From assembly GCA_964642045.1 (NCBI GenBank), contig CAZXLZ010000061.1, positions 1-7,588 of the forward strand: DNA of 7,588 bases, written 5' to 3'. The position numbers and the translations under genes were made by a program. Of this stretch, positions 1 through 5,721 are shown piece after piece; position 1 is the first letter of the stretch, and every line of letters starts with the position of its first letter. The DNA is from RGIG5057 sp964642045. GTDB taxonomy: Bacteria; Bacillota; Clostridia; TANB77; CAG-465. The notes under the pieces were generated by a model, which saw only the letters and a program-made list of their open reading frames with translations, did no database searches and was not told the DNA's origin.

Positions 1-1165
1 AATTATCATCTAATAGAATTTCTTCTGAAAACAAATCTCTATCTACATATCCTTTTATGCCAGGAATATTGCCTTGGTCAGTATATTGAATCCCTATAAA
101 AGTATTCCAATTTGCATTAATATTTTCTAACTTTCTATAGTCTCCATAATATGCAATCCATAATTCTCCTTGACTTGAAAGTTCTGTACTAAAAGTACTC
201 TCACTATTATATAAATCACTATAAATAATTACTTGTTTTTTTGTTAATTCTTTTACTTTTTGAATAAACGCCATTGCAATTTGATTAATCTGTTCTGGTC
301 CAATACCATTAAATTGTTCATAATCTAGAGCCAATTTACAGTCTATCTGTTTTCCTGATATTACTGATGCATCTATAAGTTTAGCACCTATAAAATAGAT
401 TGAAAGAGTTAGTGTATGCATAACAAGATACATTATTGGTTGCATTATAGCAAAAGCTTTTTGGTTAAATAATTGCATATTAGTTAAATCTGTATTTACT
501 TTTTCAAATTTATTTTCTTGGTACTTTTCTGCATTAAAAGCTCTAACCACTCTTATTCCTGTTAAATTCTCACGAATAACAGAGTTTACTCTATCTATCA
601 ATTTTTGTACTATTTTAAATCTTGGCATAACTATAACTATAAGCACTGCTACTACTGAAAGTAATACTAACACTCCAATAGCTGTAGCTATACTCCACTG
701 CCATCCTTTGCCTAAAATTTTTATTATTGCCCAAACTGCTGTTATAGGGGATTTTATAAGAAGCTGAAATCCCATTGCAACTAGCATTTCTACTTGTGTC
801 ACATCGTTTGTCGTTCTAGTAATTAAACTACTTGTTGAAAATTTCTTTACTTCGTGCATAGAAATATTTTCAACCTTCTCAAAAATTTTCTTTCTTATTT
901 TCCCTGCAAATGTAGATGATACACATGCAAGTAGATATCCAACAAATATAGCTGACACTAAGCTTCCAAGTGCACAAAGCATCATATAGCCTCCATTTAT
1001 TAGAATATCCTTCATATTGCTTCCTTCTGACTGTACCAGCTTAGTTATCTCAGACATGTAATCTGGCATTTTAAGTTCAAGCCATACTTGAGATATTATT
1101 AAAATTATACTTATAATGCCAAAGATTATCTCTTTCTTACTTAAGTTTCTTAGTAATTTAAACAT
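1..1165 (-). CDS. Chimeric ORF: ABC exporter membrane domain fused in frame to C-terminal half of a GH25 muramidase (partial, runs off left edge)
   Basis: One open frame of 388 visible codons with no stop. The ATG at 1165 has a GTGAGG ribosome site and overlaps the end of marR by 8 bp (ATGTTTAA). Residues 1-~265 look like the membrane domain of an ABC half-exporter: hydrophobic segments near 12-27, 58-82, 137-152, 158-180 and 240-260, and exporter-type cytoplasmic loops such as SSLITRTTNDVTQVE (112-126) and ENLTGIRVVRAFNAE (199-213). Instead of TM6 and the nucleotide-binding domain, the frame passes near residues 262-272 into a GH25 glycosyl hydrolase tail: KLALDYEQF (277-285, catalytic D-x-E), a YSDLYN strand (315-320), LWIAYYG (335-341) and GIQYTDQGNIPGI (358-370), then VDRDLF. 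No Walker A, signature or Walker B motif is present. The GH25 half lacks its N-terminal strand with the other conserved Asp. Transport activity is not expected, and a hydrolase fused behind membrane helices is of doubtful use. It may be a deletion fusion or an assembly chimera. Both domain identities are fairly sure; the biological reality of the join is not. Confidence 0.8.
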   Translation of the reverse strand, partial: MFKLLRNLSKKEIIFGIISIILIISQVWLELKMPDYMSEITKLVQSEGSNMKDILINGGYMMLCALGSLVSAIFVGYLLACVSSTFAGKIRKKIFEKVENISMHEVKKFSTSSLITRTTNDVTQVEMLVAMGFQLLIKSPITAVWAIIKILGKGWQWSIATAIGVLVLLSVVAVLIVIVMPRFKIVQKLIDRVNSVIRENLTGIRVVRAFNAEKYQENKFEKVNTDLTNMQLFNQKAFAIMQPIMYLVMHTLTLSIYFIGAKLIDASVISGKQIDCKLALDYEQFNGIGPEQINQIAMAFIQKVKELTKKQVIIYSDLYNSESTFSTELSSQGELWIAYYGDYRKLENINANWNTFIGIQYTDQGNIPGIKGYVDRDLFSEEILLDDN

Positions 1166-1613
1166 TAATTTCCTCACTTTCTTCAATATTTGATTTCATT
1201 TTACTTATTACATTTAAAAATATATTCATATCCTCTTTAGAAATATCCTTAACTGCAATTTTTTCTAGCTCTTTTATTTTCTTTTTTCCTTCTTTAAAGA
1301 TATTTTTTGCCTTATCATTTAGTATAATCTTTTTTCCCCTTATATCATCCTCATTTTTTATCCTATCTATAAGGTTATTTTTCTCCATAGTCTTTAATAC
1401 TCCTGATACCGTTGCTCTTCTTAGATGTAGCACTCTTTCTAAATCTTTTTGATATATGTCTTTATCTACATTATTTAACATATATGCCATGATTTGCATC
1501 TGAGTTGGTGGTATAATATTTTGTTTATTATCAAGACTTTGGGTGCAAACTATATTTCTAAATATCACTTTTTCTAGCTGTTTTACTTCATATAAAATGC
1601 TATCTTCTTTCAC
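1158..1613 (-). CDS. MarR-family winged-helix transcriptional regulator (151 aa)
   Basis: A 151-residue protein, the usual length for MarR repressors. The helix-turn-helix lies around residues 50-83: QKDLERVLHLRRATVSGVLK includes the recognition helix, followed by KTMEKNNLI. The wing is RIKNEDDIRGKKIIL (84-98), with the D-x-R...K pattern typical of the family. Flanking helices (5-25 and 105-145) would form the dimer interface. The frame stays open upstream to 1724, but the GTG at 1613 is preferred: GAAAGGAAG lies about 6 nt before it, it gives the normal family length, and the predicted promoter at 1648-1676 would lie inside any longer form. It overlaps the next gene (exporter/GH25 fusion) by 8 bp, the usual MarR-exporter arrangement in which the repressor controls its own operon in response to a drug or toxic small molecule. 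The ligand cannot be deduced. Family call secure. Confidence 0.9.
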   Translation of the reverse strand: MKEDSILYEVKQLEKVIFRNIVCTQSLDNKQNIIPPTQMQIMAYMLNNVDKDIYQKDLERVLHLRRATVSGVLKTMEKNNLIDRIKNEDDIRGKKIILNDKAKNIFKEGKKKIKELEKIAVKDISKEDMNIFLNVISKMKSNIEESEEINV

Positions 1614-1647
1614 ATTTTTCTTCCTTTCTAATTTTTTAGCAATATCT

Positions 1648-1676
1648 ATTTTATTCTTATATATATATATTGTCAA
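1648..1676 (-). promoter_or_regulatory. Sigma-A promoter of the marR / exporter-fusion operon
   Basis: Reading the minus strand, TTGACA (1676-1671) is followed after exactly 17 nt by TAAAAT (1653-1648), five of six matches to the -10 consensus. The spacer is mostly alternating AT. Predicted transcription start is near 1641, leaving a leader of about 28 nt before the GTG start at 1613. Perfect -35 and ideal spacing make this a confident call. Confidence 0.75.
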
Positions 1677-1688
1677 GTGCCTTACAAT
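1669..1688. promoter_or_regulatory. Candidate MarR operator overlapping the -35 box
   Basis: A 20-bp imperfect palindrome, ATTGTCAAGTGCCTTACAAT on the plus strand. Seven of ten position pairs are complementary, including the full outer ATTGT / ACAAT arms. It covers the -35 hexamer of the marR promoter. MarR dimers typically bind 16-20 bp palindromes with TTG/CAA-rich half sites near their own promoters, so autorepression by steric block is the natural inference. No second copy is evident nearby to confirm it. Confidence 0.45.
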
Positions 1689-1716
1689 TATTCGTAAAAA
1701 TTTAGCACTCGAAGTC

Positions 1717-1743
1717 AAAACCACAGGACCAACCCGTGGTTTT
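1717..1743. repeat. Hairpin resembling an IS200/IS605 (tnpB) right-end remnant, or a second terminator
   Basis: AAAACCAC (1717-1724) pairs with GTGGTTTT (1736-1743). After one A/C mismatch the stem continues two more G-C pairs around an ACCAA loop. The context, CTCGAAGTC before the stem and TTTTCAAA after it, resembles the hairpin found at the 3' end of many IS200/IS605 tnpB elements and their guide RNAs. No transposase reading frame remains. It could instead simply back up the neighbouring terminator, since leftward transcription gives a stem ending in four T. The IS assignment is by resemblance only. Confidence 0.35.
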
Positions 1744-1751
1744 CAAATTAC

Positions 1752-1784
1752 AAAAAAATGTTGGGATATTATCCCAACATTTTT
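1752..1784 (-). terminator. Intrinsic terminator of the TelA operon
   Basis: A perfect 14-bp inverted repeat (1754-1767 with 1771-1784) has core TGTTGGGAT / ATCCCAACA and a three-base loop. On the minus strand the 3' arm ends in a run of seven T (1758-1752). It starts 7 nt beyond the telA stop codon at 1791, so it ends the three-gene operon and separates it from the marR promoter. Confidence 0.88.
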
Positions 1785-1790
1785 ATATTT

Positions 1791-2954
1791 TTATACGGTT
1801 TTAGTAGCTTCAATCTTTTTGATTTCAGCTTCACCTATTTGCGACAATTGAGCAAACTTTTGTACTCTTTCTTTCATAAGAGGAAGAGCGTCAAGCCTGA
1901 ATCTTTCAAATTCATCGAAAGCTGAAAAGGCAATATTAAATGCTTCTTCAAGCGTTTCGATTGAGGGTCCCGAATTAACAGATTGCCTTTGAATTTCAAC
2001 ACCCTGAGTCCTTAAGATTTCTGATGTGCTTTTTATCATATTATCAGTAAGCTGATTTGTTACATTAACCTGCTTTAAAACAATCTTCTGATTGTACAAT
2101 GCTGATGCTACAATAACGGCCGTTTCAAGAGCAGAGACTGTGGTAGTTGATGCACGTCTTACGTTGCGCATAAGTTCGCTATTGTTACGTCTTATAATCT
2201 CTATAGCGATATATCCCTGCTGATTTACAAGCATCTGCTTTTCAAGATCCTCAATTTTTTGAAGAATAACAAAAGAAATGTTTGACTCAATAAACTTAAT
2301 AAGCTCTTCCTTATCAGGATTTGCTCTTTCAAGTTCAATTCTTTCAGATAAACAGTCATTTAAGAAAATTACGTACTGTACGATTTTTGCAAGCTCTTTT
2401 GTTGTATTTCTAAGATCTACCTGCTTTATTTCGAGGGTCTTGTTATCATTTTCGAGCCGGCGCCTACTACTGTCAAGTGTTTTTATTATATTTTGAATCA
2501 CTTTATCAGCAGTTTCGTACTGAGCAAAATACCTTCTTATTGAACGTGCAACCCTGCCAAACAAACCTTTTTCATCAAAATTAATTTTTGATGGATCAAG
2601 TCTTCTAAGCTCTTCGTTTAGATCTGCCATTGTTTTTATGACGACAGACTGTGAATCATCTTTATCTCCAAGCTTAGATAAATCTTTTACACTTATCTTA
2701 AGAAGCGAGCAAGCATTTGTGGAACGCTTTATAACATCCTCACCTAAGCTGTCGAGTTTATCAACAATCTTAATGCGATTTTCAGCAGAAGACAAATCTA
2801 TAGCAAATACTTCATCTACCATAAAATTTACTTCTGTAGAAAGCTTTGTCATTTCTTCTTCAGATAAGGCTAATTGTCTACTTGTACTTTCCTCCACCTG
2901 AGATATATTGCTTTCCGTTACAGCTAATGATTGGTTAGATTCTAAATAACTCAT
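1791..2954 (-). CDS. TelA family protein (toxic anion resistance family), 387 aa
   Basis: A soluble, largely helical 387-residue protein with no signal peptide or membrane segment, of usual TelA length. Family hallmarks are RLDPSKINFDEKGLFGR (118-134), the long central helices (145-210), and QQGYIAIEIIRRNNSELMRN (245-264) followed by VRRASTTTVSALETAV (265-280). TelA homologues were first linked to tellurite resistance and recur in Ter-type stress and phage-defence neighbourhoods, but their biochemical activity is unresolved. The ATG at 2954 has AAAGGG 7 nt upstream; the frame extends back to 3062 but would then overlap the upstream gene without a ribosome site. It is the last gene of a three-gene operon, 31 nt after the VWA gene, and is followed at once by a strong terminator. 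Its first part is clearly richer in G+C than the flanks (hand count of 2101-2160: 29/60). It likely acts in the cytoplasm with the two membrane proteins encoded upstream. Confidence 0.88.
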   Translation of the reverse strand: MSYLESNQSLAVTESNISQVEESTSRQLALSEEEMTKLSTEVNFMVDEVFAIDLSSAENRIKIVDKLDSLGEDVIKRSTNACSLLKISVKDLSKLGDKDDSQSVVIKTMADLNEELRRLDPSKINFDEKGLFGRVARSIRRYFAQYETADKVIQNIIKTLDSSRRRLENDNKTLEIKQVDLRNTTKELAKIVQYVIFLNDCLSERIELERANPDKEELIKFIESNISFVILQKIEDLEKQMLVNQQGYIAIEIIRRNNSELMRNVRRASTTTVSALETAVIVASALYNQKIVLKQVNVTNQLTDNMIKSTSEILRTQGVEIQRQSVNSGPSIETLEEAFNIAFSAFDEFERFRLDALPLMKERVQKFAQLSQIGEAEIKKIEATKTV

Positions 2955-2985
2955 TTTTTTACCCTTTCTTGTAATTATTTTTGTA

Positions 2986-4671
2986 TTACATTTGAGAATT
3001 AAACAAGCTCTTAAGCTTATATACAATGTCATCAGGCTCTGTATCAATAAATGTGGCTTCATTAATTGCAGCTATATTTTCAAGTGTTACTTTGAACCTA
3101 TCCTTTACTTCATAACCAATAGTATATACTGGTATATGATATGCGTCAAGAATTGGAGCAACATCACTCAAGCTACATCCCCTGTTATTTTCGCCATCTG
3201 ATAATAAAAAAAGCATCGGAGTTACATCAGGATTTTCTTTCATCGCTTCAACTATCATATTTAAAGCAATAGCAATGCCATCAAATGTAGCCGTAGAGCC
3301 ATTTGCACTTAAGCTTTCCGTTGCACCCTTGAAAAGTGACTTCTGAGTAAGGTCAAATTTTTTTATTGGCAGATTAATATATACCTTTTCATTGAATGAA
3401 ACCATTCCAATATATGTATCATTGTTTATATACTGTATAGAGTTAATAAGTGATTTTTTTAAATTTTCTATACGTTCTCCTTGCATACTGCCAGATATAT
3501 CACTTATAAACACGGCCATTGTTGGCTTGCCTGCACCTTTGTTTTTCTTGTATATCTTTTGTGCTTGAATAATCTCATCATTGGTAAAATCAGGCATTTC
3601 GCTTACATAGTCGTCATTTTGGTTAAATCCATACTTTGTTGCAAGTTCCTGTGATTCACTTTTCATACAATAATCAGAAAACAAAGATATAATCTGCTTT
3701 TTAGTAGAACTTAATTCTCCAACTGCATAAAGTGGGTTATCGTGCCTTGCACCAAACGGAATAAATTGATACTCTCTTTGAAGATCCGGAGAATTGTTAT
3801 ATAATTGTGCCTCAAGAATAAATCCATCAAGCTCTCCAGAATCTGCTGCATCCCTCATCTGCAGTGTTGTGTTTGCAATAAAAGGTACGTTCTTTTGGAA
3901 TTTATTAAATCCTTCTATAGCAGTTTCACTTAATATATTATTTGCATCATATGTATACAATGTATTGAGCAGTGAATTTAAGCCACCTGTACTTGAAAAT
4001 GGATCTGTATAACCAAATATAATCTCTCCCGCCTCAACAGCTTCAACTATTGTTTTCATATTAATTGAGCCGTACTTACTCATGAGTTCATTATATTTAT
4101 TATTAGAAATTGTAACGCCGGCTACATTTCCGACCATTTTCTTATTGATAAGCTCTACCTGAACGCCATTACCAACAAGCATTTGACCCCAAAAATAATT
4201 TGAGGGTGTGAATGCTTCTGGTACATACTTACCTGAAGTAATATAATCTGTTGCCAGTCCTGATGAGATAGACCTTACAGCAACTGAGACAACCTTGCCA
4301 TCAACTGTAAAATTTTCGCTGTTAAACTTATTTGCTACTTCGTTTAGCCAGCCATCCTTTTCTTTTCCTGCTTTTTCAGGAGATGAAAACACCTCAATAT
4401 ATGTATCTGTTGTGTTATTCACTGTCAGCGGATACTTTTCTATCGGTGGCAATTCATCCAAAGTGGACATGCTACTTAAATCAATACTTGACGCCTCTGC
4501 TTCCACTTCAATCGACGTAATCTTTTTACAAAGCCGTTCAAGTCTTGTACTTGCCTCTTCCTCGTTAATCTCATTTTGGGTTTTTCCTAAGTTTTTGGTA
4601 AGCGTTATACCTCCAAAGACTAAACCAAATATTACCGCTACTATAAGCACTACGAATATTCCTTTTTTCAT
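2986..4671 (-). CDS. Membrane-anchored protein with substrate-binding-protein-like region and C-terminal VWA (MIDAS) domain, 561 aa
   Basis: The N-terminus MKKGIFVVLIVAVIFGLVFGG (~4-24) is an uncleaved-looking anchor with no lipobox cysteine, so most of the protein should lie outside the cell. A helical linker (30-75) leads into residues ~88-350, which look like a type-2 periplasmic-binding fold: WLNEVANKFN, SGLATDYI, and GYTDPFSSTGGLN (220-232), which recalls the oxyanion-binding loop of phosphate-type binding proteins. Residues ~383-560 are a von Willebrand factor A domain with an intact metal-ion-dependent adhesion site: DISGS (391-395), GSTAT (458-462) and SDGEN (491-495). It would therefore hold a divalent cation and bind a partner's acidic residue. 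The ATG at 4671 has AAAGGA upstream. It is the middle gene of the operon, 21 nt after the two-TM gene and 31 nt before telA. VWA calls are secure; the binding-fold call is by motif only, and ligand and partner are unknown. Confidence 0.82.
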   Translation of the reverse strand: MKKGIFVVLIVAVIFGLVFGGITLTKNLGKTQNEINEEEASTRLERLCKKITSIEVEAEASSIDLSSMSTLDELPPIEKYPLTVNNTTDTYIEVFSSPEKAGKEKDGWLNEVANKFNSENFTVDGKVVSVAVRSISSGLATDYITSGKYVPEAFTPSNYFWGQMLVGNGVQVELINKKMVGNVAGVTISNNKYNELMSKYGSINMKTIVEAVEAGEIIFGYTDPFSSTGGLNSLLNTLYTYDANNILSETAIEGFNKFQKNVPFIANTTLQMRDAADSGELDGFILEAQLYNNSPDLQREYQFIPFGARHDNPLYAVGELSSTKKQIISLFSDYCMKSESQELATKYGFNQNDDYVSEMPDFTNDEIIQAQKIYKKNKGAGKPTMAVFISDISGSMQGERIENLKKSLINSIQYINNDTYIGMVSFNEKVYINLPIKKFDLTQKSLFKGATESLSANGSTATFDGIAIALNMIVEAMKENPDVTPMLFLLSDGENNRGCSLSDVAPILDAYHIPVYTIGYEVKDRFKVTLENIAAINEATFIDTEPDDIVYKLKSLFNSQM

Positions 4672-4692
4672 TTCAATTCATCCTTTCTTTGA

Positions 4693-5394
4693 TTAGTTAT
4701 AAAGTTCAACGTTTTGGGTTACTTTTCTTAAATTGCTGAGTACATCTGAATTTTCAATTTCATCTCTTGAATCAAGTTTACAAAGCTCATAATTTAAATT
4801 ATATAATTCAAGAAGAATTTCGCTGTTAGTATCAATTAATCCTTTTATATAATCTAAAATTTCGCTTTGCATACTTTGCAGTTTTTCATTTTCTGCTTTG
4901 CTGTTTACACCGCTATTTAAGAAGTTAATACGATTTACAGTTTTTTCAATATTTTTATAAACCATATCCCTCGCATTATCAATAGCTGATGAAAACTCGT
5001 TAAATGTCATTTCGCCAGCTGAAAAATACTGGGTCAAGGTTGAATTTAGTATTTTGATTCTTTGATCTAAATCCCTTATTTGATCAATTGCTTGGAATAC
5101 AAACTTTGAAGCTTTCTCATTATTTGTATAGCTCTCTAAAAGGTTGATCCAATCACCTGATTTTTTTAGAGTTTTAGTATCAATTTGAGTCTTACTTACA
5201 TTATGAAAAAATATCCTGTAATTACCATAAATTGCAAGACCAATGCTTACGATTAAGTCAGTGATTATTACAGACTGCTCGAGTGTTGTACCATTCATAC
5301 TAAGTCCAAAAAAACCTTCTGAAAATATCAGAATATTTATGATGATTATTGGAACATTAAGCATGAGAAGTCTTTCTATTTGCCGTTTAGACAT
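4693..5394 (-). CDS. Two-TM membrane protein with helical cytoplasmic domain, first gene of the TelA operon (233 aa, unrecognised)
   Basis: I do not recognise a named family with certainty. Residues ~9-31 and ~41-63 are hydrophobic segments separated by a short loop (MNGTTLEQ). The positive MSKRQ start and the YRIFFHNVSK that follows the second segment suggest both ends are cytoplasmic. The rest (70-233) is predicted to be helical and coiled-coil-like: SGDWINLLESY, FVFQAIDQIRDLDQRI, YFSAGEMTFNEFSSAID (123-139) and NIEKTVNRINFLNS (148-161). This pattern reminds me of XpaC-like proteins encoded near TelA genes, but the resemblance is loose. The ATG at 5394 has AAGGAGG 7 nt upstream; an upstream TTG at 5424 lacks a site. 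It lies 21 nt before the VWA gene and heads the operon behind a consensus promoter and a short leader ORF. It may couple the extracytoplasmic VWA protein to cytoplasmic TelA. Confidence 0.7.
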   Translation of the reverse strand: MSKRQIERLLMLNVPIIIINILIFSEGFFGLSMNGTTLEQSVIITDLIVSIGLAIYGNYRIFFHNVSKTQIDTKTLKKSGDWINLLESYTNNEKASKFVFQAIDQIRDLDQRIKILNSTLTQYFSAGEMTFNEFSSAIDNARDMVYKNIEKTVNRINFLNSGVNSKAENEKLQSMQSEILDYIKGLIDTNSEILLELYNLNYELCKLDSRDEIENSDVLSNLRKVTQNVELYN

Positions 5395-5450
5395 AACTTT
5401 ACCTCCTTGCAGTATGATAACCAAACTAAGCCATTCACACTTTTTTGCAT
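5376..5450 (-). CDS. Possible 24-codon leader ORF (uORF) overlapping the first operon gene
   Basis: On the minus strand an AAAGGAG site precedes ATG at 5450 by 9 nt. The ORF reads MQKSVNGLVWLSYCKEVKLC then LNGK and ends in TAG at 5378-5376. It spans the AAGGAGG of the next gene and overlaps its first 19 bases in a different frame. Translating ribosomes would pass over, and terminate just after, the next start codon, which suggests translational coupling or a regulatory leader. The peptide has no recognised homology and may be untranslated. Confidence 0.4.
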   Translation of the reverse strand: MQKSVNGLVWLSYCKEVKLCLNGK

Positions 5451-5527
5451 TTGTTATTTCTCCTTTCTTCTAAATTTATTAATTACCTTGCAAATATGCC
5501 ATGATATATACCATAAAATGCAGTACG

Positions 5528-5556
5528 ATTATATCATATTTTTAATTTTATGTCAA
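5528..5556 (-). promoter_or_regulatory. Perfect-consensus sigma-A promoter of the TelA operon
   Basis: Minus strand: TTGACA (5556-5551), 17-nt spacer, TATAAT (5533-5528). Both hexamers match consensus exactly. Predicted start near 5521 gives a leader of about 127 nt containing the 24-codon ORF. A near-palindrome, ATGATATATACCAT (5501-5514), lies just downstream of the predicted start and could be an operator. A promoter this strong would normally mean high constitutive expression unless repressed. Confidence 0.8.
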
Positions 5557-5582
5557 ATAATTTTAAATTTTTATTCAAAATA

Positions 5583-5658
5583 GTGTAAAAAATCTAATTA
5601 TAGTCCTAAAACAATTATTATTATCTAAAAATATTTTTAACTGTGATTTTTTTTACAC
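5583..5658. repeat. Inverted repeat in the divergent intergenic region
   Basis: The segment 5451-5721 has no protein gene on the plus strand and is extremely AT-rich. Besides the promoter at 5528-5556 it holds GTGTAAAAAATC (5583-5594) and its inverted copy GATTTTTTTTACAC (5645-5658, two extra T), about 50 nt apart. The right arm contains the candidate -35 box of the tspO-like gene. It could be paired regulator half-sites or a weak hairpin; chance is plausible in such AT-rich DNA. Confidence 0.25.
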
Positions 5659-5681
5659 ATACAAACATATTTTAGTATATA
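5652..5681 (+). promoter_or_regulatory. Candidate promoter of the tspO-like gene
   Basis: TTTACA (5652-5657) is followed 18 nt later by TATATA (5676-5681); TATATT at 5678-5683 is an alternative -10 with a longer spacer. It lies about 40 nt before the gene start at 5722. The match is moderate and the region is so AT-rich that other choices are possible. Confidence 0.35.
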
Positions 5682-5721
5682 TTTAACTAAATAATAATAA
5701 ACTAATATTAAGGAGGACATT

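Larger units (their letters stand above)
1752..5556 (-). other. Self-contained TelA / VWA / two-TM operon, possibly acquired as a block
   Basis: One promoter, one leader ORF, three same-strand genes spaced 21 and 31 nt apart, and one strong terminator form a closed unit. Hand counts of 60-nt lines inside (29/60 at 2101, 24/60 at 2401, 22/60 at 3601) are higher than in flanking genes (20/60 at 541, 18/60 at 6421, 14/60 at 6661), although the first gene is AT-rich (12/60 at 4801). No integrase, transposase or clear terminal repeats are present; the only mobile-element hint is the hairpin at 1717-1743. Horizontal acquisition is therefore inference. Confidence 0.5.

Noticed and set aside
1658..1670. 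Alternating AT run as a phase-variable microsatellite
   Set aside because: Only about six AT units, and it is the spacer of a well-formed promoter. Slippage could alter spacing, but there is no evidence of variation in a single sequence.
1543..1851. Plus-strand ORF of 102 codons across the marR start and the telA terminator
   Set aside because: It is antisense to marR, lacks a ribosome site, and runs through a promoter, two hairpins and the terminator. Its composition is that of shadow frames.
2955..3062. N-terminal extension of TelA to 3062
   Set aside because: It would overlap the VWA gene by 77 nt and has no ribosome site. The ATG at 2954 with AAAGGG fits the family start.
4295..4696. 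Plus-strand ORF of 133 codons opposite the VWA gene
   Set aside because: Antisense to a coding region with clear domain content; serine/phenylalanine-rich shadow translation with no recognisable motif or ribosome site.
5395..5424. TTG start at 5424 for the two-TM protein
   Set aside because: No Shine-Dalgarno sequence; the ATG at 5394 has AAGGAGG at ideal spacing, and that site lies inside the extension.
5243..5583. Two overlapping plus-strand ORFs opposite the operon promoter
   Set aside because: They cross a perfect minus-strand promoter and the first operon gene, have no good ribosome site, and look like random AT-rich translation.
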